Origin: Halotalea alkalilenta DSM 17697
GTDB lineage: Bacteria; Pseudomonadota; Gammaproteobacteria; Pseudomonadales; Halomonadaceae
Direction: 5' to 3'
DNA: 44,386 nt
Assembly (NCBI RefSeq): GCF_000621205.1
Contig: NZ_JHYY01000042.1
Coordinates: forward strand, 1-44,386
Shown here piece after piece: positions 1 through 9,579 of the stretch; position 1 is the stretch's first letter; each line of letters begins with the position of its first letter. Made by a program: the position numbers and the translations under genes. The notes beneath the pieces were generated by a model. The model was not told the DNA's origin, made no database searches, and was given only the letters and a program-made list of their open reading frames with translations.

Positions 1-1004
1 ACGTCGCGGTACTGCGCGCGCAGCGCCATCACCGCGCTCATGTCCACCTCGTTGTAGGTGGTCAGCATCGCCGCGGTCTGCTGCGCCTGGACCAGGCGCT
101 TGGCGATGGTCTGGCGCAGCCGGCTCATCGGCACGCGCTGCTCCGGACGTGCGCCCTCGAACACCGGCGCGGCAGGCGCCGCCGCGGGCTTGGCCGCCAC
201 AGGCGCAGCCCCCTTCTTCGCCGAGCCGGATTCCACCGCGGCGAGCACGTCCTGCTTCAGTACCACGCCGCTCTTGCCGCTGCCGTGGAGCTTCTCGATG
301 TCGAGATCGTGCTCGGCGGCCAGCTTGCGCGCGGCCGGCGAGAGCCACTTGCTGCCGACCTGCTGGGCCTCGTCTTCCTCGGCCGCGGCCGGCTCGTCGC
401 CGGCGGCCTGGGCGGGAGCCGCTGCCGCCCCGCCTTCTGAGAACAGTGCCAGCACCTCTTCCGAGGCGACCTGGGCGCCCTCCTCGACCTTGATCTCGCT
501 GAGCGTGCCGTCGGCGGGAGCGACGACCTCGAGCACTACCTTGTCGGTTTCGATATCGACCAGCAGCTCGTCACGCTTGACCGGCTCTCCCGGCTTCTTG
601 TGCCAGGTGGAGACGGTGCCCTCGGCGACCGACTCAGGGAACGAGGGTGCCTTAACCTCATGCACCTTGCCGCTCGCCGCGGGGGCGTCGACCGGCCGCT
701 GCTGCGGCTCTTCGGTAGCGGTCTCGGTAACGGGCGCCGGCGGTGCACTGCTCTCGAGCTGCGCACCGGCCTCCCCGAGCACGCCGAGCACCTGTTCCGA
801 ATCGCAGGTTTCGCCTTCGTTGACCTTGATCTCGCTGAGTACGCCATCGCTCGGCGCGACGACTTCGAGTACCACTTTGTCGGTTTCGATCTCGACGATC
901 AGTTCATCGCGCTTGACCGCATCGCCCGGCTGCTTGTGCCACGCGGCCACGGTGCCCTCGGCCACGGACTCGGGAAAGCTGGGCGCTTTGATATCGGTTG
1001 CCAT
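1..1004 (-). CDS. sucB: Dihydrolipoamide succinyltransferase (E2 of 2-oxoglutarate dehydrogenase), 3' end cut by window edge
   Basis: E2 core of the 2-oxoglutarate dehydrogenase complex; it transfers succinyl groups from E1 to CoA through lipoyl-lysine arms. The frame is open from the ATG at 1004 to base 1 (334 complete codons), with AGGAA a few bases upstream. The order seen is: lipoyl domain 1 (about residues 3-78, lipoyl Lys43 in ETDKVV), an Ala/Pro/Glu-rich linker, lipoyl domain 2 (about 116-190, Lys155 in ETDKVV), a second linker, an E3-binding domain (about 220-257, SPAARKLAAEHDLD), a third linker, then the start of the catalytic domain (RVPMSRLRQTIAKRL). The catalytic HxxxD lies off the window. 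Two lipoyl domains are unusual, because the E. coli type has one. The gene lies 141 bp after sucA in the same direction. E2 of pyruvate dehydrogenase is the alternative, but the sucA neighbour and DKVV motifs favour SucB. Confidence 0.93.
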   Translation of the reverse strand, partial: MATDIKAPSFPESVAEGTVAAWHKQPGDAVKRDELIVEIETDKVVLEVVAPSDGVLSEIKVNEGETCDSEQVLGVLGEAGAQLESSAPPAPVTETATEEPQQRPVDAPAASGKVHEVKAPSFPESVAEGTVSTWHKKPGEPVKRDELLVDIETDKVVLEVVAPADGTLSEIKVEEGAQVASEEVLALFSEGGAAAAPAQAAGDEPAAAEEDEAQQVGSKWLSPAARKLAAEHDLDIEKLHGSGKSGVVLKQDVLAAVESGSAKKGAAPVAAKPAAAPAAPVFEGARPEQRVPMSRLRQTIAKRLVQAQQTAAMLTTYNEVDMSAVMALRAQYRD

Positions 1005-1145
1005 GTAGGTTCCTTAAGTATCTCTTCTCTCGATAGCCGGCCTGTGGGGTGCCACCCATGACACGTGACGGTGCCGCGATGCGAAGGCGCCGTCCACCGG
1101 CGCAAGGCGGTGCGGTCATGCTGCCGCCCGCCTTGCGCCAGTGCT

Positions 1146-3977
1146 TCACGCCTTGAAGGCGTTCTCGACCAGCGACTTCTGCTGCTCGACGTGAACCGCC
1201 ATGTATCCCGCCGCCGGAGCCGCTGAAGCGGCCCGTCCGGAGTAGCCGAGCCGCGCGCCCAGGCCGGGCCGGTGGGCCTCGACGACGCTTCTCAGATCGC
1301 TCTGGGTCGAGTACCAGGCACCTTGGTTGCGCGGCTCTTCCTGGCACCAGCAGACCGACTCCAGCTGCTCGAAGGGCGCCAAGGCCGCAGCCAGGCTCTC
1401 CTCCGGGAAAGGATAGAGCTGCTCGATGCGGATGATCGCCACGTCGTCGCGCCCCTGCTCCTCGCGATAGGTGGCAAGGTCGTAGTAGACCTTGCCGGAG
1501 CAGAGGATCACGTGCTTGACCGCGGAGGGATCGCGCTCCCCTTGGTCCTCGATGACCTGCTGGAAGCGCCCGGTCGCGAGCTCCTCCATGGTCGAGGTCG
1601 CATCCTTGTGGCGCAGCAGGCTCTTCGGCTGCATCACCACCAGCGGCTTGCGCAGCGGGCGCACCACCTGGCGGCGCAGCAGGTGGAACATCTGCGCCGG
1701 GGTGGTCGGCATCACCACCTGCATGTTCTGCTCAGCGCACATCTGCAGGAAGCGCTCGGGGCGTGCGGAGGAGTGCTCCGGCCCTTGGCCCTCGTAGCCA
1801 TGCGGCAGCAGCAGGGTCAGACCGCAAAGACGTCCCCACTTGGTCTCGCCGGAGGAGATGAACTGGTCGATCACCACCTGGGCGCCGTTGGCGAAGTCGC
1901 CGAACTGCGCCTCCCAGGCGATCAGCGCATTGGGCGTGGTGGTGGCGTAGCCGTACTCGAATGCCAGCACCGCCTCCTCCGACAGGAAGGAGTCGTAGAT
2001 CTCGAAGCTGGGCTGGCCTTCCTTGAGGTGCTGCAGCGGAATCCAGGTGCTGCCATCGGTCTGGCTATGGATCACCGCGTGGCGGTGGGAGAAGGTGCCG
2101 CGGCCGCTGTCCTGGCCGGTGATCCTGACCGGATGGCCCTGGTCGATCAGCGTGGCGTACGCCAGCGTCTCGGCGAAGCCCCAGTTGATCGGCGCCTGCC
2201 CGGTGATCATCTTGCGCCGGTCGTCGTAGATCTTGGCGACCTGGCGCTGGGTGCTGATGCGCTCGGGAATCAGGCACATCGCAGTGGCCAGTTCACCCAG
2301 GCGCTTGGCATCGAACGAGGTGTCGTAGTCGCCCGACCACTCGTGGCCCAGATAGGGCTTCCAGTCGACGAACAGCGATGGATTCGGCTGCTGGACCAGT
2401 GAGTTGACCACATGGCTGCCGCTGTCCAGGTGGCCTCGATAGTCGTCGATCAGCCCCTGCGCGTCGGCTTCGGAGATCACCCCGTCGTCGATCAGCCGGG
2501 CGGCATAGAGCTCGCGGGTGGTCTTGTGCTTCTTGATCTCGGCATACATCAGCGGCTGGGTGCCGGAAGGCTCATCCGCTTCGTTGTGTCCACGACGGCG
2601 GTAGCAGATCAGGTCGATCACTACGTCCTTGTGGAACTGCTGGCGATAGTCGATCGCCACCTGGGTGACGTGCTGCACCGCCTCCGGGTCGTCGCCGTTG
2701 ACGTGGAAGATCGGCGCCTGGACCATCTTGGCGATGTCGGTGCAGTACTCGGTGGAGCGTGCATCGTCGGGGCGCGAGGTGGTGAAGCCGACCTGGTTGT
2801 TGATCACGATGTGCACGGTGCCGCCGGTCTTGAACGCCCGCGTCTGCGACATCTGGAAGGTTTCCATCACCACGCCCTGGCCGGCAAAGGCGGCGTCGCC
2901 ATGCACCGCGATCGGCAGCACCTGGTCGCCGCTCAGGTCACCGCGCCGCTCCTGGCGGGCGCGCACCGATCCCTCCACCACCGGCGAGACGATCTCGAGG
3001 TGCGAGGGGTTGAAGGCGAGCGCGAGGTGGATCTCGCCCCCCGGGGTCATCACGTTGGAGCTGAAGCCCTGGTGGTACTTCACGTCGCCCGAGCCGCGCT
3101 CGATCATCTTCTTGCCGTCGAACTCGTCGATCAGCTCGGAGGGGCTCTTGCCGAGGATGTTGACCAGCAGGTTGAGGCGGCCGCGGTGGGCCATGCCGAT
3201 CACCACTTCCTTGGTGCCGTAGCCACCGACACGCTGGATCATCTCGTCGAGCATGGGAATGAACGACTCGCCGCCCTCGAGGCCGAAGCGCTTGGTGCCC
3301 GGGTACTTGCTCGCCAGATAGTTCTCCAGCCCCTCGGCGGCCGAGAGCCGCTCGAGGATGTGCAGGCGCACGTCGGCGGAGTAGTTCGGCTTGCCGCGCA
3401 CCGACTCGAAGCGCTGCTGCAGCCAGCGTTTCTCCTCGGTGTTGACGATGTGCATGAACTCGCAGCCGATCGAGCGGCAGTAGGTCTGCTCGAGCGCCTC
3501 GACGATCTCCGAGAGCTTGGCCTTGTCCTTGCCGATGAACAGCGAGCCGGTCTGGAACTCGGTGTCCATGTCCGCTTTCGACAGCTGGTGGAAGGAGAGA
3601 TCGAGATCGGGCACCGACTCCGGCACCCGAAGGCCGAGCGGGTCGATGTCGGCGCGCTGGTGGCCGCGGAAGCGGTAGGCGTTGATCAGCTGGAGCACCC
3701 GCACCTGCTGCTTGCCTTCGTCGCTCTCGCTGCCCGCGGCGATCACGCGCTGACCCTGGCGGCCGAGCTGCTCGAACTGATTTCGTACCGGAGCGAGGGG
3801 GACGTCTTGGGCCGGGCTGCCCTCGTAGCTGGGAAGGGAATCGAAATACTCGCGCCATTCGGCGGGGATCGAGGCGGGGTCGGCGAGATACTGCTCGTAG
3901 AGCTCCTCGACGTAGTGAACGTTGCCCCCACTCATGTGGGAGGTGCGCCACATCAAATCCATTGTGCCTTCTTGCAT
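1146..3977 (-). CDS. sucA: 2-oxoglutarate dehydrogenase E1 component
   Basis: Thiamine-diphosphate-dependent decarboxylase that oxidises 2-oxoglutarate and passes the succinyl group to the lipoyl arms of SucB in the cytoplasmic TCA cycle. It has 943 residues, the normal family length. The N-terminus (MSGGNVHYVEELYEQYLADP, then PAEWREYF) is the conserved E1o start, which supports the chosen ATG. Visible landmarks are HRGRLNLLVNILGK, the ThDP/Mg region beginning GDAAFAGQGVVMETFQMSQT and running to NNQVGFTTS, and the C-terminal transketolase-like half (QDSGRGTFSHRHAV). It is transcribed after sdhB, separated by 296 bp that hold a CRP-like palindrome and a large hairpin, so it may have its own promoter as well as read-through from sdh. 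Confidence 0.97.
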   Translation of the reverse strand: MQEGTMDLMWRTSHMSGGNVHYVEELYEQYLADPASIPAEWREYFDSLPSYEGSPAQDVPLAPVRNQFEQLGRQGQRVIAAGSESDEGKQQVRVLQLINAYRFRGHQRADIDPLGLRVPESVPDLDLSFHQLSKADMDTEFQTGSLFIGKDKAKLSEIVEALEQTYCRSIGCEFMHIVNTEEKRWLQQRFESVRGKPNYSADVRLHILERLSAAEGLENYLASKYPGTKRFGLEGGESFIPMLDEMIQRVGGYGTKEVVIGMAHRGRLNLLVNILGKSPSELIDEFDGKKMIERGSGDVKYHQGFSSNVMTPGGEIHLALAFNPSHLEIVSPVVEGSVRARQERRGDLSGDQVLPIAVHGDAAFAGQGVVMETFQMSQTRAFKTGGTVHIVINNQVGFTTSRPDDARSTEYCTDIAKMVQAPIFHVNGDDPEAVQHVTQVAIDYRQQFHKDVVIDLICYRRRGHNEADEPSGTQPLMYAEIKKHKTTRELYAARLIDDGVISEADAQGLIDDYRGHLDSGSHVVNSLVQQPNPSLFVDWKPYLGHEWSGDYDTSFDAKRLGELATAMCLIPERISTQRQVAKIYDDRRKMITGQAPINWGFAETLAYATLIDQGHPVRITGQDSGRGTFSHRHAVIHSQTDGSTWIPLQHLKEGQPSFEIYDSFLSEEAVLAFEYGYATTTPNALIAWEAQFGDFANGAQVVIDQFISSGETKWGRLCGLTLLLPHGYEGQGPEHSSARPERFLQMCAEQNMQVVMPTTPAQMFHLLRRQVVRPLRKPLVVMQPKSLLRHKDATSTMEELATGRFQQVIEDQGERDPSAVKHVILCSGKVYYDLATYREEQGRDDVAIIRIEQLYPFPEESLAAALAPFEQLESVCWCQEEPRNQGAWYSTQSDLRSVVEAHRPGLGARLGYSGRAASAAPAAGYMAVHVEQQKSLVENAFKA

Positions 3978-4076
3978 ATCTCATCACCCTACATTTTGAG
4001 GGGTGGATCCGCGTCACGGCGGGCAGGCCGCTGCGACGCCTCTCTCGAACAGCCTAGCATCGTGCCAGCCACGGGG

Positions 4077-4092
4077 TGTGATCCGTATCACG
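4077..4092. promoter_or_regulatory. CRP/Vfr-like palindrome upstream of sucA
   Basis: TGTGA-N6-TCACG, a near-perfect match to the CRP-family consensus TGTGA-N6-TCACA. It lies 100 bp upstream of the sucA start codon, inside the sdhB-sucA gap. It is seen directly; binding is inferred only from the consensus. FNR/Anr sites (TTGAT-N4-ATCAA) differ and do not fit. Confidence 0.45.
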
Positions 4093-4179
4093 CGCCGATG
4101 CCAGTGCGTTTCACTACGAGCGAACCGGCAATTGCCCTTTATCCTGACGGGCGAAAACGGAACTCGCCATATGCCGCTT

Positions 4180-4222
4180 TGCCGCAGTCGGGTGTCGATC
4201 CGCTCGACACCTCGCTGCGGCA
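4180..4222. other. Large inverted repeat between sdhB and sucA
   Basis: TGCCGCAG-tcg-GGTGTCGA-tccgc-TCGACACC-tcg-CTGCGGCA: two perfect 8-bp helices separated by a symmetrical 3x3 internal loop, closed by a 5-nt loop. On the transcribed (minus) strand it is followed by AAAGCGGC, not a U tract, so it does not look like an intrinsic terminator. It could stabilise the upstream sdh mRNA or act as a processing point, which is inference. The rest of 3978-4273 shows no gene. Confidence 0.6.
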
Positions 4223-4273
4223 AATTGTCGCACTCGCCAACGACCCCCATGGTACCAAAGGTCACGCTGCGAC

Positions 4274-4984
4274 TTAAGTGGCGTTGCTCATCAACATCTC
4301 GCGGATCTTGCCGATCGCCCGGGTGGGATTGAGCCCCTTCGGACATACGTTGACGCAGTTCATGATCCCACGGCAGCGGAACACGCTGAACGGATCGTCG
4401 AGACCGGCGAGACGCTCACTGGTCGCGTCGTCGCGGCTATCGGCGAGGAAGCGATAGGCCTGCAGCAGCCCGGCGGGACCGACGAACTTGTCCGGGTTCC
4501 ACCAGAACGAGGGGCACGAGGTCGAGCAGCAGGCACAGAGGATGCACTCGTAGAGCCCATCGAGCTTGTCGCGCTCCTCCGGTGACTGCAGCCGCTCGAT
4601 CGCAGGCGCTGGACCAGTGGTCTGCAGATAGGGCTGGATCCGCTCGTACTGGTGGTAGAACAGCGCCATGTCGACCACCAGGTCGCGAATCACCGGCAGG
4701 CCGGGCAGCGGCCGCAGCGTGAGCTTGCCGTTCTTGGTCACTTCGGAGACCGCGGTCACGCAGGTCAGCCCATTCTTGCCGTTCATGTTCAGCCCGTCGG
4801 AGCCGCACACGCCTTCGCGGCAGCTGCGCCGGAACGCGAGGCTCGGGTCCTGCTCCTGGATCAGCTGGATGACGTTGAGCACCATCAGGTCGCGCCCGTG
4901 GGTATCGACCTGGAAGTCCTGCATGTAGGGTTTGTCGTCCGTTTCCGGGTTGTAGCGATAAACCGATACGTTGAGCATTGACAT
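4274..4984 (-). CDS. sdhB: Succinate dehydrogenase iron-sulfur subunit
   Basis: Electron-transfer subunit of complex II, carrying electrons from SdhA flavin to the membrane quinone site. All three cluster motifs are visible: the 2Fe-2S set (CREGVCGSDGLNMNG, then a later Cys), the 4Fe-4S set (CILCACCSTSCPSFWW) and the 3Fe-4S set (CRGIMNCVNVCPKGLNP). It has 236 residues, typical for the family. The first ATG (4984) is preceded by GGAGG at good spacing; a second ATG two codons later (MLNVSVYRYNP) is the start used by many homologues and cannot be excluded. It lies 16 bp after sdhA. Confidence 0.97.
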   Translation of the reverse strand: MSMLNVSVYRYNPETDDKPYMQDFQVDTHGRDLMVLNVIQLIQEQDPSLAFRRSCREGVCGSDGLNMNGKNGLTCVTAVSEVTKNGKLTLRPLPGLPVIRDLVVDMALFYHQYERIQPYLQTTGPAPAIERLQSPEERDKLDGLYECILCACCSTSCPSFWWNPDKFVGPAGLLQAYRFLADSRDDATSERLAGLDDPFSVFRCRGIMNCVNVCPKGLNPTRAIGKIREMLMSNAT

Positions 4985-5000
4985 CTGACTCGCCTCCCCC

Positions 5001-6773
5001 TCAGTAGGTCCGGATCTTGGGCTCGAAACGTTCGACCGTCTTCGGCGCGAAGTTGACCTCGCGCTGACCGAGTCTCTTCTCGGTCGGGAAGTAGACCGAA
5101 TGCTTCAGCCAGTTCTCATCGTCGCGATCGGGATAGTCTTCGCGGGAGTGCGCGCCACGGCTCTCGCGGCGGTTGAGCGCGGCGATCGCGGTGGCTTCGG
5201 CGACCTCGAACAGGTTGTCCAGCTCGAGCGCTTCGACGCGCGCGGTGTTGAACACCTCGGACTTGTCGCTGAGATGCGCCTCGGCGATGCGCCCGCGCAG
5301 CTCGGCGAGCGCCTGGACGCCCTGCTGCATGGTCTCTTCCTTGCGAAACACGCCGAAGTTGTTCTGCATGATGGTCTGCAGCTCGCGCTTGAGCTCGGCG
5401 ACCGACTCACCGCCGCTCGACTCGTTCCAGCGGCTCAGCCGCTTCATCGAAGTCTCGACGTCGGAATCGCTCGGCTCGAGGGCTTCGACCCCGTCGTTGA
5501 GCGCGTTCTCGATGTACATCCCCGCCGCGCGGCCGAACACCACCAGGTCGAGCAGCGAGTTGCCACCCAGGCGGTTGGCGCCGTGGACCGATACGCAGGC
5601 GGCTTCGCCGCAGGCGAACAGCCCGTTGATCACCCGGTCGTTGCCGTCCGCATCCACGGTCAGCGCCTGGCCGTGAACGTTGGTCGGGATGCCGCCCATC
5701 ATGTAGTGGCAGGTCGGCGTGACCGGAACGGGCTCCTTGACCGGGTCGACGTGAGCGAAGGTCTTGGACAGCTCGACGATACCGGGCAGGCGCTTCATCA
5801 GCACGTCCTCGCCGAGGTGGTCGAGCTTGAGCAGCACGTGGTCGCCATTCGGACCGCAGCCGCGCCCTTCGAGCACTTCGAGCACCATCGAGCGAGCGAC
5901 CACGTCCCGACCGGCAAGGTCCTTGGCGTTCGGCGCATAGCGCTCCATGAAGCGCTCGCCGTCTTTGTTGATCAGGTAGCCGCCCTCACCACGACAGCCT
6001 TCCGTGACCAGCACCCCGGCACCATGGATACCGGTCGGGTGGAACTGCCACATCTCGATGTCCTGGACCGGAAAGCCCGCGCGCAGCGCCATGCCGATGC
6101 CGTCGCCGGTATTGATCAGCGCGTTGGTGGTGGAGGCGTAGATACGGCCCGCGCCACCGGTCGCCAGCACCGTGGCCTTGGACTTGATCATCACGGTCTC
6201 GCCGGTCTCGATGCAGATCGCGATCACGCCGACCACGTCGTTCTTGGCATTCTTGACCAGATCCACCGCGTACCACTCGTCGAGGAACACGGTGTGGTTC
6301 TTCAGGTTGTTCTGGTACAGGGTGTGCAGCAGCGCATGGCCGGTACGGTCGGCCGCCGCGCAGGTGCGAGCCGCCTGGCCGCCCTTGCCGAAGTCCTTCG
6401 ACTGCCCGCCGAACGGGCGCTGGTAGATGCGACCGTTGTCGAAGCGCGAGAACGGCAGGCCCATGTGCTCGAGCTCGAACACCGCCTTCGGCCCCTCCTG
6501 GCACATGTACTCGATCGCGTCCTGGTCGCCGATGTAGTCGGAGCCCTTGACGGTATCGTACATGTGCCAGCGCCAGTCATCGTTCGGGTCGGCGCTGGCG
6601 ATCGCACAGGTGATCCCGCCCTGGGCGGACACGGTGTGGGAACGGGTGGGAAAGACCTTGGACAGTACCGCTGTATTCTTGCCCGACTTGGCCAGTTCAA
6701 GGGCCGCACGAAGGCCCGCTCCGCCGCCACCGATGATGATCGCGTCGAAATTCATGCTACGCATTTGTGCCAT
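5001..6773 (-). CDS. sdhA: Succinate dehydrogenase flavoprotein subunit
   Basis: Catalytic subunit of complex II that oxidises succinate to fumarate with covalent FAD, on the cytoplasmic face of the membrane. The dinucleotide-binding motif [13 protein letters not shown] is at about residues 16-28. SHTVSAQGG contains the His normally joined to [23 protein letters not shown], with the catalytic Arg region, and the HTNVHG-type segment ([10 protein letters not shown]) follow. At 590 residues it is full length. It starts 4 bp after sdhD. Start alternatives are Met4 or Met7 ([12 protein letters not shown]), which would remove a few residues. It is part of the sdhCDAB-sucAB block. Confidence 0.98.
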   Translation of the reverse strand: MAQMRSMNFDAIIIGGGGAGLRAALELAKSGKNTAVLSKVFPTRSHTVSAQGGITCAIASADPNDDWRWHMYDTVKGSDYIGDQDAIEYMCQEGPKAVFELEHMGLPFSRFDNGRIYQRPFGGQSKDFGKGGQAARTCAAADRTGHALLHTLYQNNLKNHTVFLDEWYAVDLVKNAKNDVVGVIAICIETGETVMIKSKATVLATGGAGRIYASTTNALINTGDGIGMALRAGFPVQDIEMWQFHPTGIHGAGVLVTEGCRGEGGYLINKDGERFMERYAPNAKDLAGRDVVARSMVLEVLEGRGCGPNGDHVLLKLDHLGEDVLMKRLPGIVELSKTFAHVDPVKEPVPVTPTCHYMMGGIPTNVHGQALTVDADGNDRVINGLFACGEAACVSVHGANRLGGNSLLDLVVFGRAAGMYIENALNDGVEALEPSDSDVETSMKRLSRWNESSGGESVAELKRELQTIMQNNFGVFRKEETMQQGVQALAELRGRIAEAHLSDKSEVFNTARVEALELDNLFEVAEATAIAALNRRESRGAHSREDYPDRDDENWLKHSVYFPTEKRLGQREVNFAPKTVERFEPKIRTY

Positions 6774-6777
6774 CGAA

Positions 6778-7131
6778 TCAGGCTCCCCAGAGAACTTGTA
6801 CGGACCACACCACGAAGACGAAAAGCGCCAGGATCACGAACGCCTGGAGCGCCAGGCGCAGATTGGTCCACTTGATGTAGTCGGTGACCACCGTCCACAG
6901 GCCGATCCAGGCGTGAGCCGCGATGGAGAGCAATGCGAGCAGGGTGAAGACGCGCATCGAGGTACGCTCGAAAAGCCCAGACCAGGTGAGGTAGTCAAGC
7001 TGGGGATGGAGCAACAGGTAGCCAACGATGAAGACGGTGTAGAGCGCCAGGATCACTGCGGAGGCGCGCTGGACCAGCCAGTCGGAGAGGCCGCTGCGCC
7101 CGAGGTTGGTGACGTTGGTTACCATACCCAT
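6778..7131 (-). CDS. sdhD: Succinate dehydrogenase membrane anchor subunit D
   Basis: Small integral membrane subunit (117 residues) that, with SdhC, binds haem b and the quinone and anchors SdhAB. Three hydrophobic segments are visible (about 19-40, 51-75 and 88-110). The family signatures are [16 protein letters not shown] and [17 protein letters not shown], the latter carrying the Asp-Tyr pair near the quinone site. The first ATG overlaps sdhC by 13 bp; the third codon is also Met and would cut the overlap to 7 bp. Either way the two genes are translationally coupled. Confidence 0.94.
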   Translation of the reverse strand: MGMVTNVTNLGRSGLSDWLVQRASAVILALYTVFIVGYLLLHPQLDYLTWSGLFERTSMRVFTLLALLSIAAHAWIGLWTVVTDYIKWTNLRLALQAFVILALFVFVVWSVQVLWGA

Positions 7132-7517
7132 ACCCCCGCGAGCAGGATCAGCACGGCACTCGCGATGATCACGATCTTCGAGGTGCGGATGCCGCCCTCG
7201 CGGTCGTCGGCGAAGTGCAGGTCCATCGCCATGTGGCGGATGCCGGCGACGAAGTGCAGCGACAGCGCGGAGAGCAGACCCCAGGCGACCAGCTTGGCGA
7301 AGAAGTTGTGCGCCAGGGCATCACGCACCGCCTCGAAGCCGCGCTCGGAGGAGAGCGATGCATCGAAGGCCCAGAGCGCGAAGACGAGCCCAACGAACAG
7401 CATGACGCCGGTGATGCGGTGGGAGATCGAAACGAGGGCGGGGAGCGGCTGCTTTATCGTACTCAAGTCCAGGTTGACCGGACGCTTTGCAGTCTGTAGC
7501 GGCTTTTGGGTAGTCAC
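7119..7517 (-). CDS. sdhC: Succinate dehydrogenase cytochrome b556 subunit
   Basis: First gene of the sdh operon, encoding the haem-ligating membrane subunit (132 residues). It shows RPVNLDLSTIKQPLPALVSI at the N-terminus, then SHRITGVMLF and AGIRHMAMDLHFADD, which carries the haem-ligand His. Three membrane segments are present. It starts with GTG at 7517; no closer in-frame ATG exists and the N-terminal motif requires this start or one very near it. The Shine-Dalgarno match is poor. A strong promoter lies about 180 bp upstream (7705-7733), giving a long leader. Confidence 0.95.
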   Translation of the reverse strand: MTTQKPLQTAKRPVNLDLSTIKQPLPALVSISHRITGVMLFVGLVFALWAFDASLSSERGFEAVRDALAHNFFAKLVAWGLLSALSLHFVAGIRHMAMDLHFADDREGGIRTSKIVIIASAVLILLAGVWVW

Positions 7518-7704
7518 GGTTTTCTTTCACTCTCTCGACCCGACCTGCGCATGACTGCGACGCCGGGGTTGGTTTTGGAAAGCCTTTTACGGAATCCGCA
7601 TCCAACGCCCCCGTATCGCTGCGCCTAGCTTCGCCAACAAACGCTGAACGCCAGTGAAATAGGGAACCTGGCACGGCTCCTTTGTCTTGATTTAACGGGC
7701 AAAA

Positions 7705-7733
7705 ATTATAGTCCCGAGAAAGCAAGATGACAA
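7705..7733 (-). promoter_or_regulatory. sigma70-type promoter of the sdhCDAB-sucAB block
   Basis: On the minus strand: -35 TTGTCA (7728-7733), exactly 17 bp spacer, perfect -10 TATAAT (7705-7710). Transcription would start near 7698, about 180 nt upstream of sdhC. This is the best -10/-35 pair found in the sdhC-gltA gap. Confidence 0.75.
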
Positions 7734-8125
7734 ATTGACGCACTTTCGCGCACACTACCGCGGAGCTTGACAACACTCCGTGTACGCGACGCCGTATTCG
7801 CCATGCGCATCCTACGCCCGTGATGCCGACCGCGCCACCGCCCGAGCCGCCTTCCGGCCCCGAAAGCGGCGAGGTGGAACACGACGCCTGCGCAACGACG
7901 CATACGCGTTCGAAGCCTTGCGAGCGAGGCGGCCGGCCGGGCGCTAGACTTGCGTCACCAGGCGATGATCGATCGATGTGGAGTGGCACGATCGAACCGG
8001 CTGCGCTGCCAGCGGCGAGATGATCCGGGCACGGTCAGCGCGCAGCATCGACGCGACGCTCCCCGGCACCGGCATGGAAGACACTCCCTAACAAGGACCT
8101 AGCATCCGCAAAGAGGAGGCCTTGA
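7734..8125. other. Non-coding gtlA-side half of the sdhC/gltA divergent gap
   Basis: No convincing gene. A TTGACA hexamer near 7770 reading toward gltA lacks a good -10 at normal distance, so the gltA promoter is not located. AGAGGAGG at the right end is the strong gltA ribosome binding site. No clear operator was identified. Confidence 0.6.
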
Positions 8126-9418
8126 ATGGCTGACAAGAAGGCACGCTTGACCATCGATGGCTCGGACGAGTCCATCGAACTGCCGATCTACTCCGGCACC
8201 CTGGGCCCGGACGTCATCGATGTGCGCGCTCTGGGCGGCTCCGGCTACTTCACCTACGACCCGGGCTTCGTCTCTACCGCCTCCTGCAATTCAGAGATCA
8301 CTTACATCGACGGCCAGAAAGGGGTGCTGCTGCACCGCGGCTATCCGATCGAGGAGCTGGCCCAGCATTCCAACTACCTGGAACTCAGTTTCCTGCTGCT
8401 CAACGGCCATCTGCCGAGCCCGCAGGAGTACGATGAATTCTCCAAGACGATTCGTTACCACACCATGGTCCACGAACAGTTGGTGAATTTCTTCAAAGGC
8501 TTTCGCCGCGACGCCCACCCGATGGCGGTGATGTGCGGCACCGTAGGCGCCCTCGCCGCCTTCTACCACGACAGCCTGGACATCACCGCGGAGCGCGACC
8601 GGCAGATCTCCGCGCATCGGCTGATCGCCAAGATGCCGACGCTGGCGGCGATGTGCCACAAGTACTGCATCGGCCAACCGTTCGTCTATCCACGCAACGA
8701 CCTGAGCTTCGCCGAGAACTTCCTTTACATGATGTTCAGCACGCCGTGCGAGGAGTACGTGCCGAACCCGATCTTCGCCAAGGCGATGGACCGGATATTC
8801 ATGCTCCATGCCGATCATGAACAGAACGCCTCCACCTCGACGGTGCGCCTGGTCGGCTCCACTGGCGCCAACCCGTTCGCCTGCATCAGCGCCGGGATCG
8901 CCGCGCTCTGGGGCCCCGCCCACGGCGGCGCCAACGAAGCGGTGCTGACCATGCTCGAGGAGATCGGCGACGACTCCGAGGAGAACATCCAGCGCTTCGT
9001 CGACCGCGCCAAGGACAAAGACGATCCGTTCCGGCTGATGGGCTTCGGCCACCGCGTCTATCGCAACTTCGACCCACGCGCCAAGGTGATGAAGGAGACC
9101 TGCGACGAGGTGCTCAGCGAGCTCGGCCTCGGCGACGATCCGCAGCTCAAGATCGCCAAGCGGCTCGAGCAGATCGCCCTGGAAGACGAATACTTCGTCG
9201 AGCGCAAGCTCTATCCCAACGTCGATTTCTACTCCGGGATCATCCTCCGCGCGATCGGCATCCCGACCAACATGTTCACGGTGATCTTCGCCATGGCCCG
9301 CACCATCGGCTGGGTTTCGCACTGGAACGAGATGATCGCCAACGGCACCAAGATCGGCCGTCCCCGCCAGCTCTACACCGGTCCCGAGCTGCGCCACTAC
9401 CCGGCGAAACAGGACTGA
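8126..9418 (+). CDS. gltA: Citrate synthase (type II)
   Basis: Condenses acetyl-CoA and oxaloacetate to citrate, the entry step of the TCA cycle. It has 430 residues, the length of the hexameric, NADH-sensitive gammaproteobacterial form. Catalytic regions are visible: [12 protein letters not shown] (His), [13 protein letters not shown] (His) and YPNVDFYSG (Asp). The N-terminal domain ([19 protein letters not shown]) is the extra domain of the type II enzyme. AGAGGAGG precedes the ATG. It is divergent from the sdh/suc block, so TCA genes flank one shared regulatory gap. A GC-rich hairpin follows the stop. Confidence 0.98.
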   Translation: MADKKARLTIDGSDESIELPIYSGTLGPDVIDVRALGGSGYFTYDPGFVSTASCNSEITYIDGQKGVLLHRGYPIEELAQHSNYLELSFLLLNGHLPSPQEYDEFSKTIRYHTMVHEQLVNFFKGFRRDAHPMAVMCGTVGALAAFYHDSLDITAERDRQISAHRLIAKMPTLAAMCHKYCIGQPFVYPRNDLSFAENFLYMMFSTPCEEYVPNPIFAKAMDRIFMLHADHEQNASTSTVRLVGSTGANPFACISAGIAALWGPAHGGANEAVLTMLEEIGDDSEENIQRFVDRAKDKDDPFRLMGFGHRVYRNFDPRAKVMKETCDEVLSELGLGDDPQLKIAKRLEQIALEDEYFVERKLYPNVDFYSGIILRAIGIPTNMFTVIFAMARTIGWVSHWNEMIANGTKIGRPRQLYTGPELRHYPAKQD

Positions 9419-9454
9419 CCCCTTCACCGGCGCCGCACGGGCGCTGAGTGCAGA

Positions 9455-9477
9455 GCGCCGGCGAACCACGCCGGCGC
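9455..9477 (+). terminator. Hairpin after gltA, possible terminator
   Basis: Perfect 9-bp stem GCGCCGGCG / CGCCGGCGC with an AACCA loop, 36 bp after the gltA stop. It is followed by CCAGACTTCCC, a poor U tract, so it would be a weak intrinsic terminator or an mRNA 3' end. Confidence 0.5.
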
Positions 9478-9579
9478 CCAGACTTCCCTCCAGACATACC
9501 GCCGCAAAGCGATATACTATTCGCCGTTACCGCGGCACCCCCGCCGATACCGTCACCGTAAGACAAGGCGCACCCTGCA

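Noticed and set aside
2412-4277. Long open frame on the plus strand opposite sucA
   Set aside because: It is antisense to a clear sucA, Val/Leu/Asp-rich, without recognisable domains; such frames are expected opposite GC-rich genes.
5100-6875. Long plus-strand open frame opposite sdhA
   Set aside because: It mirrors the sdhA codon pattern, has no start signal or family motif, and overlaps an unmistakable gene.
8291-9469. Minus-strand open frame opposite gltA
   Set aside because: Shadow of gltA; no domain or ribosome site.
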